NCBI GenBank assembly: GCA_934167225.1
Contig: CAKPLD010000030.1
Span: 1 to 13,808, forward strand
Direction of reading: 5' to 3'
DNA from: an uncultured Clostridia bacterium
GTDB lineage: Bacteria; Bacillota; Clostridia; TANB77; CAG-508
Length of the DNA stretch: 13,808 nt
In this document: positions 1-7,494 of the stretch, in pieces
How positions within the stretch are numbered: position 1 is the stretch's first letter
How the letters are laid out: every line of letters starts with the position of its first letter
Notes under the pieces: generated by a model
The model's database searches: none
What the model saw: the letters and a program-made list of their open reading frames with translations, nothing else
What the model was told of the DNA's origin: nothing
Made by a program: the position numbers and the translations under genes

Positions 1-1217
1 GTTTTTGGGTCAATATATGGTGTTAAGAATGACCTACATCCCATACATGGGAAACAGTTTCCATTACCATTTTGGTCGATTTTGTATTCTAACATTTTCT
101 TTTCTGATATGTAATCTGGCACCATTCTCTTTGCTGTACATTTTGCTGCAAGTTCTGTTAAATACCAATATTTTCCATTTCTATTAATATTATCTTCTTC
201 AAGTACATATAATAGTTTTGGGAATGCAGGTGTAATATATACTCCTTTTTCATTTTTCATTCCTTGAATTCTTTGGCGTAAAAATTCTTCTATTATCATA
301 GCTAATTCTTCTTTGTATTCTTTTGTTTCTCCTAAGTAGAAACATACACTTAAAAATGGTGATTGTCCATTTGTTGTTGTCATTGAATTTATTTGATATT
401 GGAATGTTTGAACTCCATCTTTTACTTCTTTTGCTAAATCTTCTTTAGCATATTTTTCAGAAGTTTGATTCGATAATCCTCTTGCTTTATATTTTTCTAA
501 ATAATATTTGTAGCTATCTCTTACAAATGGTGCTAAATGTGTCATTGTAACTGTTGCACCACCATATTGGCTTGATGTTACTGCTGTTATTATTTGGGTT
601 GCTATTGTCATTGCTGTTAAAAATTTATGTGGTTTTTCTATCATAACGCCATTTACTATTGTTCCATTTTGTAGCATATCTTCCAGATTTATTAAATCAC
701 AATTGTGAAGAGCATTTTGTGCAAAATAGTCTGCATCGTGGAAATGAATTATTCCTTCATCATGTGCTTTTACTATATCTTCTGGTAGTAAAAATCTTCT
801 TGTTATATCTGTACTTGTTATTCCTGCTAAATAGTCTCTTTGTGTTGTTACTATTTTTGCATTTTTGTTTGAGTTTTCAGTATTCCAGTATTCGCTTTCC
901 CCATCTATTAGCTCTTTTATTGATTGATCTGTTGTATTTGCTTTTCTTACTAGTTCTCTTGTGTAACGATATGTTATATATTGTTTTGCAAGTTCATATC
1001 TTCCTATTTCCATTAATTTTTGTTCTATTATGTCTTGAATGTCTTCTACTAAAATTCTTCTTTTGTTCAGTTCTTCTATATATTTTATTATTTCTTCTAT
1101 TTCTTCACCTGTTGCTTTTTCTTTTCTTCCAACATCATTATTTGCTTTTTTTATTGCATTTTTAATTTTTTCTGGGTTGTATTCTACTATTGTTCCATCT
1201 CTTTTTATTATCTTCAT
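1..1217 (-). CDS. nrdD: Anaerobic (class III) ribonucleoside-triphosphate reductase, N-terminal part, cut by the window edge
   Basis: This enzyme reduces ribonucleoside triphosphates to deoxyribonucleotides in the cytoplasm under anoxia, using a glycyl radical installed by NrdG. The 405 visible codons start with an ATP-cone allosteric domain (about residues 1-90, beginning MKIIKRDGTIVEYNPEKI). The catalytic barrel follows, with the motifs HFHDADYF (158-165), HNCDL (171-175) and CMGCRSFL (391-398). C173 matches the family's conserved cysteine near the active site, and one cysteine of CMGC should carry the thiyl radical. Family members are about 700 residues, so the C-terminal glycyl-radical region and any nrdG lie outside the window. 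The start is the ATG at 1217, nine bases after AGAGGAGG (1227-1234). Another ATG seven bases upstream is out of frame. Identity is firm from the motifs; the 3' end cannot be seen. Confidence 0.95.
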   Translation of the reverse strand, partial: MKIIKRDGTIVEYNPEKIKNAIKKANNDVGRKEKATGEEIEEIIKYIEELNKRRILVEDIQDIIEQKLMEIGRYELAKQYITYRYTRELVRKANTTDQSIKELIDGESEYWNTENSNKNAKIVTTQRDYLAGITSTDITRRFLLPEDIVKAHDEGIIHFHDADYFAQNALHNCDLINLEDMLQNGTIVNGVMIEKPHKFLTAMTIATQIITAVTSSQYGGATVTMTHLAPFVRDSYKYYLEKYKARGLSNQTSEKYAKEDLAKEVKDGVQTFQYQINSMTTTNGQSPFLSVCFYLGETKEYKEELAMIIEEFLRQRIQGMKNEKGVYITPAFPKLLYVLEEDNINRNGKYWYLTELAAKCTAKRMVPDYISEKKMLEYKIDQNGNGNCFPCMGCRSFLTPYIDPK

Positions 1218-1248
1218 TTTTCATTTCCTCCTCTTTGTGATGGAATGA

Positions 1249-1257
1249 ATTATAACA
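1249..1257 (-). promoter_or_regulatory. Extended -10 promoter of nrdD
   Basis: On the minus strand the bases read TGTTATAAT, a consensus TATAAT (1249-1254) preceded by the TGn extension. The hexamer at -35 spacing (1272-1277, ACAGTT, 17-bp spacer) is poor, so the extended -10 probably carries recognition. Transcription would start near 1242 and give a leader of about 25 bases holding the AGAGGAGG ribosome binding site. The -35 position falls inside the 28-bp palindrome. Confidence 0.65.
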
Positions 1258-1268
1258 CTAAAGCAAAA

Positions 1269-1296
1269 ATAAACTGTTGCAATTGCAACAGTTTAT
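1269..1296 (-). terminator. 28-bp perfect palindrome with U-run: likely ptsI terminator, possibly also an nrdD operator
   Basis: The bases form a perfect 28-bp palindrome: arms ATAAACTGTTGC and GCAACAGTTTAT around AATT. As RNA this is a 12-bp stem with a four-base loop, followed on the minus strand by TTTTTGC, as in an intrinsic terminator. It lies about 120 bases after ptsI, which has no better terminator. It also covers the -35 position of the nrdD promoter, which is where a repressor dimer would bind. The sequence allows either role or both. It does not resemble an NrdR box. Confidence 0.5.
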
Positions 1297-1330
1297 GTTA
1301 GAGTTTTTTATATTTATTTTGTCTGTAAGG

Positions 1331-1369
1331 TTAAAAGTATTGTTACATTTGTGTTACAGAATTATTACA
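1331..1369 (-). repeat. Direct repeats at exact 11-bp spacing upstream of nrdD
   Basis: On the plus strand GTTACA occurs at 1342 and 1353, ATTACA at 1364, and a weaker TTAAAA at 1331, each 11 bp apart. Hexamers spaced by one helical turn are typical of sites for OmpR/PhoP-type response regulators. The Bacillus PhoP box (TT-A/C/T-ACA, 11-bp period) differs from these copies at one position. The site lies some 75-115 bp upstream of the predicted nrdD start of transcription. The regulator is unknown, and chance in AT-rich DNA cannot be excluded. Confidence 0.35.
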
Positions 1370-1415
1370 ATTTTGTTTTTTTATAAAAAAATTTTATTTA
1401 TATTTTCTTAAAGAC

Positions 1416-3119
1416 TTAATTTAGCTTCATTAGAAAACTATTTAATTTTCTCTTAATATCTTCTCTGTGTACCATCATTAAAACTTCGTCTGCTAATTCT
1501 CTACATTCATTATAATTCAAACTTCTAACCAATTTTCTACTTTCTAAAATCTTATTAGCATTCATAGAAAAATCATCTAATCCCATACCTACAAGCAAAG
1601 GAATATATAAACTATCTCCAGCTGCTTCACCACACATACCACATATAATTCCATTATTATGGGCAGAATCGATTACATATTTTATTAACCTAATAACCGC
1701 AGGATGAAAATGAGTATAAAGACTTGCCACCTTTTCATTTCCTCTTTCAACAGCTAAAGTATATTGAATTAAATCATTAGTACCAATACTAAAGAAATCA
1801 CATTCTTTTGCTAGTTCATCTGCCATAATAACAGCAGATGGAATTTCTATCATAATACCTATCTCAATATCATTATTAAATGGAATATTTTTTACTTTAA
1901 GCTCATTTTTAACATCTTCTACAACTTTTTTAGCATCAACTAATTCCTTTACAGAAGCAATCATAGGAAACATTATGGCTAAATTTCCATAATGGCTAGC
2001 CCTTAAAATTGCTCTTAATTGAACTTTAAATAAAGCAATATTATCTAAATAAATCCTAATTGCTCTATATCCTAAAAATGGGTTTTCCTCTTGTGGAAGC
2101 TTCATATATTTTAAATCCTTATCTCCACCAATATCTAGCGTTCTTATTACAATTTTCTTATTAGGCATGCTTTCGGCCACTTTCTTATAAGCTTCAAATT
2201 GCTCATTTTCTGTTGGAAAATCATCAGAATTCATATATAAAAATTCACTTCTAAAAAGACCTACTCCTTCTGCCGTATTTTCTATTACAATACCAATGTC
2301 ATTTACATCTCCAATGTTTGCCATAAGTTCTACTTCGTGTCCATCTTTTGTTATTGATGATTTGTTTTTATATTCTTCTAATTCTTTTTTATTATCATTG
2401 GATTTTTCTTTTATTTTTTTAAGGTTTGCTTCTTCGTTCTCTGATGGGTTTACAAATATTTCTCCAGTTTTTCCATTTATAGCAATTACATCTTCCTCAT
2501 TTATTAAATTAGTTACATTTTTAATTCCAACAATTGCAGGAATTCTGTGAGTTCTTGCCATAATTGCTGTATGAGAATTTTCGCCACCAATTTCTGTTAT
2601 AATTCCCTCTATATTTTTCAAATCTAATTTGGCTGTATTAGAAGTCGAAAGCTCTTTTGCTACTAAGATTGTATTATTTGGCAAATTTGATAAATTTATT
2701 TCTTTTATATTTAAAATTTTAGATAAAACTTTTCTTTTCATATCTGCAATATCACGACTTCTAGCTGACATATATGGATCATCCATTTGATCAAACATCT
2801 GAATTATTTTATTAAATCCTGTATCTGCTCCATATGCTGCATTACACTTTTCTCGTTCAATAATTCCAATTGTTTCTTGAACTAAGGTATCATCTTGTAA
2901 AATCATAAGATATGCTTCCATTATATCTTTTTCTGTTCCATTTAAATTTTCTATAAGCCTCTCTGTTTCTTCTTTTACACTGTGGATTGCATCAAAAAAA
3001 ATATTTTTTTCTTTTTCTATGTCATCAGTTCTAATTTTTTCAGTTTTAATTTCCTCATTATTTAATATGATGGCTTTTCCTATTCCAATTCCATCAGAAA
3101 TTCCCATTCCTTTTAGCAT
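1416..3119 (-). CDS. ptsI: Phosphoenolpyruvate-protein phosphotransferase, PTS Enzyme I
   Basis: Enzyme I takes phosphate from PEP onto a histidine and passes it to HPr, the first step of all PTS sugar uptake; it is a cytoplasmic dimer. The 567-residue length is normal. The N-terminal HPr-binding and phosphohistidine domains contain GGENSHTAIMAR with active H183; the usual GGRTSHT is changed to GGENSHT. The C-terminal PEP-binding barrel shows GVGLFRSEFLYM (286-296 region), TLDIGGDKDLKY, IMIEIPSAV, FSIGTNDLIQYTLAVERG and CGMCGE with C496 as the expected catalytic cysteine. The ATG at 3119 follows AAAGGAGC at a suitable distance, and the gene begins 14 bases after ptsH. It is the last gene of the fructose operon. 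The nearest terminator-like structure downstream is the palindrome at 1269-1296. Confidence 0.97.
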   Translation of the reverse strand: MLKGMGISDGIGIGKAIILNNEEIKTEKIRTDDIEKEKNIFFDAIHSVKEETERLIENLNGTEKDIMEAYLMILQDDTLVQETIGIIEREKCNAAYGADTGFNKIIQMFDQMDDPYMSARSRDIADMKRKVLSKILNIKEINLSNLPNNTILVAKELSTSNTAKLDLKNIEGIITEIGGENSHTAIMARTHRIPAIVGIKNVTNLINEEDVIAINGKTGEIFVNPSENEEANLKKIKEKSNDNKKELEEYKNKSSITKDGHEVELMANIGDVNDIGIVIENTAEGVGLFRSEFLYMNSDDFPTENEQFEAYKKVAESMPNKKIVIRTLDIGGDKDLKYMKLPQEENPFLGYRAIRIYLDNIALFKVQLRAILRASHYGNLAIMFPMIASVKELVDAKKVVEDVKNELKVKNIPFNNDIEIGIMIEIPSAVIMADELAKECDFFSIGTNDLIQYTLAVERGNEKVASLYTHFHPAVIRLIKYVIDSAHNNGIICGMCGEAAGDSLYIPLLVGMGLDDFSMNANKILESRKLVRSLNYNECRELADEVLMMVHREDIKRKLNSFLMKLN

Positions 3120-3133
3120 ACTTTTAAGCTCCT

Positions 3134-3397
3134 TTATTTATCAATTTGATTTTTAATTACAGTCTTTATGCCTTCTAACGCCTCTTTTTCATCTTCTCCA
3201 TCACAGATTATTTCTATTTCCGATTTTGCTTTTATTCCAGCCCCCATAATCATAAGTGGAGATTTAGGATTTACTGTTTTTCCATTTACAATAAATTTTA
3301 TATCACTTTTATATTTCGTTGCTTCTTTTGCAATTTCTGTCGCAGGTCTTGCATGAAGACCTGTCTCATTTTCGATTATAATTGTATCTTTTATCAA
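3134..3397 (-). CDS. ptsH: Phosphocarrier protein HPr (TTG start)
   Basis: HPr relays phosphate from Enzyme I to the sugar-specific EIIA. I place the start at the TTG at 3397, seven bases after a perfect AGGAGG. This gives 87 residues, puts the phosphorylated histidine in GLHARPA exactly at H15 and the regulatory serine in PKSPL exactly at S46, both canonical positions. An in-frame ATG at 3445 would add 16 residues, overlap the end of fruA and has no such binding site. S46 is the HPr kinase target in Firmicutes, so catabolite control through HPr(Ser-P) is plausible. The residues after it (SPLMIMGAG) differ from the usual SIMGVMSLG. The gene sits 38 bases after fruA and 14 before ptsI. Confidence 0.95.
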   Translation of the reverse strand: MIKDTIIIENETGLHARPATEIAKEATKYKSDIKFIVNGKTVNPKSPLMIMGAGIKAKSEIEIICDGEDEKEALEGIKTVIKNQIDK

Positions 3398-3404
3398 AAT
3401 ATTT

Positions 3405-3410
3405 CCTCCT
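3405..3410 (-). promoter_or_regulatory. Ribosome binding site that decides the ptsH start
   Basis: A perfect AGGAGG lies seven bases upstream of the TTG at 3397. It supports that non-ATG start over the in-frame ATG at 3445, and the canonical numbering of His15 and Ser46 agrees. Confidence 0.85.
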
Positions 3411-3435
3411 ATATTTTCATATTTTGTATGTCCAA

Positions 3436-5331
3436 TTACTCCCATACATTTTTCTTAAGAACTGCCATAATTGCCATAGCAACTACAGAGCCTACAATTA
3501 ATGAAAGTAAATACCATCCCCAATTACCAATAAGAGGAAGTACAAATATTCCTCCATGAGGAGCCATCAATGTGCAGTTAAATGCCATAGACATTGCTCC
3601 AGATACACTTGATCCTACAACACATGACGGTAAAACTCTAAGCGGGTCAGCAGATGCAAATGGTATTGCCCCCTCTGAAATAAATGATAATCCCATAACA
3701 TAATTTAAAAGCCCAGCTTGTCTTTCTTTTTTTGGCAGTTTTTTAGGAAAAAATGTTGCAATTAGTGCAATTGCAAGTGGAGCAATCATTCCACCTATCA
3801 TAACTGCTGCCATTATTTCATAATGACCTTCTGCAAGCATTCCCGTACCAAAAGTGTATGCAGCCTTATTTACAGGTCCACCTAAATCAACAGACATCAT
3901 ACCTGCAAGTATTGCACCTAAAATAACCTTATTTACTCCATTTAAAGAGAATAAGAAATTATTTAAGCCTGTATTTATTGCAGAAACAAATGGATTTATT
4001 AATAACATTATAATACCAATTAAAAGCACACCTGCTACTGGGTAAATCAAAATAGTTCTAATTCCTTCCAAACTCTTTGGCATAAAGTTAAACACTTTCT
4101 TTAAAAGTAAAATGACATATCCTCCAATAAAACCTGCAAGTAATGCCCCTAAGAATCCTGAACTTACCAAAACTTCATCTGGATTGCTAAGTGAAGTAAA
4201 TGTTGTTCCTGCCTTGGCAATTGCACCACCAACAAATCCTACAACTAATCCTGGTCTATCACCTATACTCATAGCAATATAGCCTGATAAAATTAATAGC
4301 ATAAAATCAAATGCCATTCCACCAATTGTCTTAAAAAAAGCTGCCAAAGGTGTATTCATACCAAAATTTGCTGGGTTTATAGAATAATCATCTAATAAGA
4401 ATGCAATAGCAATTAAAATACCTCCACCAACAACAAATGGCAACATATGAGTAACACCACTCATTAAATGTTTATAAATATTTTTTCCACTACTATTTCC
4501 GTCATCTTCTCCAGCAGAAGTTTTATGATGATACACTGGTATATTGTCATTTAAAGCCTGTTCTATTAGCTCTTTTGGTCTACGAATTCCATCAGTAACA
4601 CCTGTTCTTAAAATTTTCTTACCATCAAATCTAGATAAATCAACATTTACATCTGCCGAAATTATAATTGCCTTTGCATTTTTTATTTCCTCATCTGTTA
4701 AAACATTTTGTGCTCCAGATTGTCCCTGGGTTTCTACTTTTATTGGGTGACCTGTTTCTTTTCCAGCATTTTCCAAGCTTTCTGCAGCCATATAAGTATG
4801 AGCAATTCCTGTAGGGCATCCTGTAATTCCAAGCAATTCATATCCTTGTTTTTTATTTTCATTTTTACTTAATTTGTTATTTTCTGCTTCATCTATTACA
4901 TTCAAAAATTCCTCTTTAGATTTTGCATGCAACAATTTTTCTCTAAAGTTTGCATCCATTAATAATGTAGATAATCTGCTTAAAACATCTAAATGGATAT
5001 TTTCTTTCGTATCTGGTGCAGCTATTAGAAATAATAAATTAACCTTGTTTCCATCTAAAGCATCAAATTCAGCTCCATCTGGAATTACCATCGCCGAAAG
5101 TCCCGGTTTGGATACACAATCTCCTTTTCCATGCGGAATTGCAATTCCTTCTCCAATTCCTGTTGAGCCCTCTTCTTCTCTTTTTAGAACAAGGCTTTCG
5201 TATTTATCGATATTTGTTATATTTCCATTTTTTGCCATTAACTCTATTGCTTTTTTTATTATCTCTTTTTTAGTTGTTACATGTACATTAAGGTCTATGG
5301 CATTTTTATTGATTAAGTCTGTTATTTTCAT
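3436..5331 (-). CDS. fruA: Fructose-specific PTS permease EIIABC
   Basis: This membrane permease imports fructose and releases it inside as fructose-1-phosphate. Three domains lie in one 631-residue chain. EIIA is at about 1-150, with the phosphorylated histidine in AIPHGK (H67). EIIB is at about 163-265, with the active cysteine in GITGCPTGIAHTYMA (C172). EIIC is at about 285-631, with several hydrophobic membrane segments and the family motifs GGPVNKAAYTFG and ISEGAIPFA. The A-B-C order and length match Firmicute FruA. The ATG at 5331 follows AAAGGGG with a rather long 12-base spacer. It sits 91 bases after fruK and 38 before the ptsH start. Phosphate should flow PEP, Enzyme I, HPr, H67, C172, fructose, all from this one operon. 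Substrate assignment rests on the fruK neighbour and the fructose-family motifs; mannose-type 2-O-a PTS is a less likely alternative. Confidence 0.95.
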   Translation of the reverse strand: MKITDLINKNAIDLNVHVTTKKEIIKKAIELMAKNGNITNIDKYESLVLKREEEGSTGIGEGIAIPHGKGDCVSKPGLSAMVIPDGAEFDALDGNKVNLLFLIAAPDTKENIHLDVLSRLSTLLMDANFREKLLHAKSKEEFLNVIDEAENNKLSKNENKKQGYELLGITGCPTGIAHTYMAAESLENAGKETGHPIKVETQGQSGAQNVLTDEEIKNAKAIIISADVNVDLSRFDGKKILRTGVTDGIRRPKELIEQALNDNIPVYHHKTSAGEDDGNSSGKNIYKHLMSGVTHMLPFVVGGGILIAIAFLLDDYSINPANFGMNTPLAAFFKTIGGMAFDFMLLILSGYIAMSIGDRPGLVVGFVGGAIAKAGTTFTSLSNPDEVLVSSGFLGALLAGFIGGYVILLLKKVFNFMPKSLEGIRTILIYPVAGVLLIGIIMLLINPFVSAINTGLNNFLFSLNGVNKVILGAILAGMMSVDLGGPVNKAAYTFGTGMLAEGHYEIMAAVMIGGMIAPLAIALIATFFPKKLPKKERQAGLLNYVMGLSFISEGAIPFASADPLRVLPSCVVGSSVSGAMSMAFNCTLMAPHGGIFVLPLIGNWGWYLLSLIVGSVVAMAIMAVLKKNVWE

Positions 5332-5422
5332 ATTTGGTAAGATCCCCTTTCTTTTCGCGTTTATGAGTCACTATTTTTTTATTTTCTTCTTTAAGTGTAC
5401 TCCTTTTTATCTTTATTTTTGC

Positions 5423-6331
5423 TTAAATTCTTTTAAAATATTCAATAATTTCATCTTTTTCACCCAAATATATGTTATTTACCGTTGCGGTTGCAGATGC
5501 AATTCCCAAGTTTAAGGCTTTTTCGTAATTTGCATATTTTAAATAACCAGCCAAAAATCCTGCTACCATGGAGTCTCCTGCTCCAACTGTGTTTATTATT
5601 TTTTTATTTTGAATTGCTTCTTTTTGGTAGACTTTTCCACTCTCATCTATAAGAACCGACCCTTTTTCACCCATAGATACAAGTACATTTTTTGCTCCTT
5701 TTTCTTGTAATTTTTTTGCATATTTTATTGCTTGTTCTTTGTTTGAAATTTTTGTATTAAATATTTCTCCCAATTCATGATGATTAGGTTTTATTAAAAA
5801 TGGTTCATATTTCAAAGTATTTAATAATAAATCTCTTGTTGAATCTACAATTATTTTAATATTTTTATCTTGTATTTTTTCACATATTGTCTTATAAATA
5901 TCTTCTTGTATTCCTTTTGGGATACTTCCAGATAAAACTAAAAAATCATCTTTTTTTAAGCTTTCTAGTTTCTGGTATAATTTTAATATATCTTTTTGTC
6001 CTACTAATGGACCTTGAGAATTGATTGCTGTTTCGCTATTTTCTTCTAGTATTTTTACATTTATTCTAGAGTTTCCTTCTTCTAATTTTATAAAATCTGT
6101 TTTTATTTGTTCATTTTCTATAATTCTTTTTATTTCATCTCCTGTAAAACCTGAAATAAACCCTAAAACTACAGAGTCTATTTCTAGCCTTTTTAAAATT
6201 GTAGATACATTTATTCCTTTTCCTCCAGGAGAAATATGTTCTGTTTCAGATAAATTTATCTCATTAATTTTTAAATTTCTTATTCCTATTGTGTAATCCA
6301 ACGCCGGATTTAGTGTTATTGTATATACCAT
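5423..6331 (-). CDS. fruK: 1-phosphofructokinase
   Basis: FruK phosphorylates the fructose-1-phosphate made by FruA to fructose-1,6-bisphosphate with ATP, feeding glycolysis. It is a PfkB/ribokinase-family protein: it begins MVYTITLNPALDYT, contains SPGGKGINVS (34-43), the PNHHELGEIF motif (182-191) and the ATP and anion-hole signature NTVGAGDSMVAGF with catalytic D253. I use the ATG at 6331 (302 residues), since homologues begin at this MVYTITLNP. In-frame TTG codons upstream would add up to eight residues. The ribosome binding site is unclear (GGAAG five bases upstream, or AAGG further out), so the start is less certain than the identity. It is first in the operon fruK-fruA-ptsH-ptsI. The DeoR-type fruR that often precedes fruK is absent; the next gene upstream is an unrelated membrane protein behind a terminator. 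Confidence 0.95.
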   Translation of the reverse strand: MVYTITLNPALDYTIGIRNLKINEINLSETEHISPGGKGINVSTILKRLEIDSVVLGFISGFTGDEIKRIIENEQIKTDFIKLEEGNSRINVKILEENSETAINSQGPLVGQKDILKLYQKLESLKKDDFLVLSGSIPKGIQEDIYKTICEKIQDKNIKIIVDSTRDLLLNTLKYEPFLIKPNHHELGEIFNTKISNKEQAIKYAKKLQEKGAKNVLVSMGEKGSVLIDESGKVYQKEAIQNKKIINTVGAGDSMVAGFLAGYLKYANYEKALNLGIASATATVNNIYLGEKDEIIEYFKRI

Positions 6332-6397
6332 TTTTGCTTCCAACCTTGTTACCAATTATATAAAAATAACTGATTATTCCCTTTCTTTTTTTATTTA

Positions 6398-6425
6398 ACT
6401 ATATTTAATTGTTTCCAAGTGTAAA
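6398..6425 (-). promoter_or_regulatory. Promoter of the fruK-fruA-ptsH-ptsI operon
   Basis: On the minus strand a -35 TTTACA (6420-6425), a 16-bp spacer and a -10 TATAGT (6398-6403) lie between the terminator at 6489-6533 and fruK. Transcription would begin near 6391, giving a leader of about 60 bases. I see no clear operator; a CcpA-like sequence here has three mismatches and is not called. Confidence 0.55.
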
Positions 6426-6488
6426 AGAAATATACATTTTTATTTAAAGCTTAAAATTATCAAAAACATATTTTCTTTTATTTAAAAT

Positions 6489-6533
6489 AAAAAAAATATT
6501 GAGGCAGAAAAACTTTAAATTTTTCCGTCTCAA
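6489..6533 (-). terminator. Intrinsic terminator after the YihY-family gene
   Basis: On the minus strand arms TTGAGACGGAAAAA and TTTTTCTGCCTCAA pair over 14 positions, with one G-U pair and one mismatch, around a seven-base loop. A tract of eight T follows at 6496-6489. It lies 37 bases after the stop of the YihY-family gene and separates that operon from fruK. Confidence 0.85.
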
Positions 6534-6569
6534 CTATTATTATTTTTATATTAATTTTCTTTATATAAT

Positions 6570-7403
6570 TTAAGTTTTCACTTTTTCAGCCCATTTATTA
6601 AATTCGGCTCCTAAAAATACAGTATAGAAACAAGAATATGTCCACATCATTATAAGCATTAATGTAGTTAAACTGCCATATGTCCATGAAAAGCCTTTGA
6701 AAATATATAAATATTTAGAAAACACAAAAGAAACCACATTAAGGGCAATGGCACCAAAAATAGCACCTAATAACTGGCTTTTAAATGTAACCTTGTGTTT
6801 AGGCATAAATTTATATAAAAGTAGGAATACAAGAAATGTTATAAAAACAAATAAAATTTCTGTAAATATGGATGAAAATGTATTAAAATTTTCAAATCCG
6901 CCAAAATGCTCTTGTATTATATTTTTCAAAGTATCTCCAAACACAAGCATTGTAAGGCCTACGACGATTAAAACAATAAATAAAATTGTTTCTAATAGTA
7001 CGCTGAGTCTCAAATAAATGTATGAGTTCTGTTTCTTTTCATTTGTCTTATAAACTACCTGAAGTCCTTTAGTTAAAGCAAATAGTCCTTTTCCAGCAGC
7101 CCAAATAGTAAATATAATTGATATTGAAACCGTTCCAAAAGACTTAGAATAGACTTCTTGAACAATTCCTAAAACAAACTCATTCATCCCAGAAGGAATA
7201 ATTTTAGAAATAGCTTCAAATAAAGTTTCAGGATCAATATTCGTATATTGAATTAAAGTAATAAGTAAAATAACAAATGGTATAAATGATAAAATTGTGT
7301 AATATGCACATTGTGCCGAACATTCTCCTATACGGTCTACCTTAATATTGTACATAAGTTTCATGATGTTTTTATACCAAATTTTTACCTTTTCCATGTT
7401 CAT
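6570..7403 (-). CDS. YihY/BrkB-family inner membrane protein
   Basis: This is a polytopic membrane protein of the YihY/BrkB family, formerly misannotated as ribonuclease BN. The molecular function of the family is not settled; transport-like roles have been suggested. About six hydrophobic segments lie near residues 33-53, 88-112, 132-156, 178-198, 207-229 and 241-264. Family features visible are AYYTILSFIPF (33-43), WAAGKGLFALTKGLQVVY (101-118), and PKHKVTFKSQLLGAIFGA (201-218). The 277-residue length is normal. The ATG at 7403 follows AGGAGG (7414-7419) by ten bases; another ATG at 7397 is also in frame. It follows rng by 91 bases containing two hairpins, so it may be the weakly coupled last gene of the flippase-pth-rng operon or be transcribed separately. 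Confidence 0.9.
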   Translation of the reverse strand: MNMEKVKIWYKNIMKLMYNIKVDRIGECSAQCAYYTILSFIPFVILLITLIQYTNIDPETLFEAISKIIPSGMNEFVLGIVQEVYSKSFGTVSISIIFTIWAAGKGLFALTKGLQVVYKTNEKKQNSYIYLRLSVLLETILFIVLIVVGLTMLVFGDTLKNIIQEHFGGFENFNTFSSIFTEILFVFITFLVFLLLYKFMPKHKVTFKSQLLGAIFGAIALNVVSFVFSKYLYIFKGFSWTYGSLTTLMLIMMWTYSCFYTVFLGAEFNKWAEKVKT

Positions 7404-7429
7404 TTCTAAACATCCTCCTCTAATAGTTG

Positions 7430-7446
7430 TTTTTGCTAAGCAAAAA
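7430..7446 (-). promoter_or_regulatory. Perfect hairpin just upstream of the YihY-family gene
   Basis: TTTTTGC and GCAAAAA form a perfect 7-bp stem with a three-base loop, ending ten bases before the AGGAGG of the YihY-family gene. It could protect or expose that ribosome binding site, or be an mRNA end or processing structure. Confidence 0.4.
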
Positions 7447-7450
7447 GAAT

Positions 7451-7487
7451 AATATTTTGATATCCTAGGGCATTAAATCAAAATATT
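7451..7487 (-). terminator. AT-only hairpin after rng, possible weak terminator or attenuator
   Basis: Perfect 11-bp arms (AATATTTTGAT and ATCAAAATATT) surround a 15-base loop, seven bases after the rng stop. On the minus strand it is followed by ATTCTTTTTGC, whose T-run is also the left arm of the next hairpin (7430-7446). The stem is nearly all A-T, so termination would be partial at best. Confidence 0.4.
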
Positions 7488-7494
7488 TTTGTCT

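Noticed and set aside
659..1165. A 168-codon open frame on the plus strand, rich in Leu and Phe
   Set aside because: It lies opposite the clear nrdD coding sequence, has low-complexity Leu/Phe composition typical of the antisense of AT-rich genes, and has no ribosome binding site.
1218..1415. Search for an NrdR box upstream of nrdD
   Set aside because: No pair of sequences like the NrdR consensus (ACAC-AT-rich-GTGT) is present; the palindrome here has a different sequence.
5332..5422. A strong-looking AAGGAG (5400-5405) in the fruK-fruA gap, suggesting a hidden small gene
   Set aside because: No start codon lies at a suitable distance. The only frame, from a GTG further down, has about 20 codons and runs into fruA out of frame.
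4874..5515. A 213-codon open frame on the plus strand
   Set aside because: It is antisense to fruA EIIA and the end of fruK, has no family resemblance, and crosses the gene boundary in a biased composition.
6404..6417. CcpA-site-like TGGAAACAATTAAA inside the fruK promoter
   Set aside because: It differs from the cre consensus at three fixed positions, including the central CG, so it is not convincing in AT-rich DNA.
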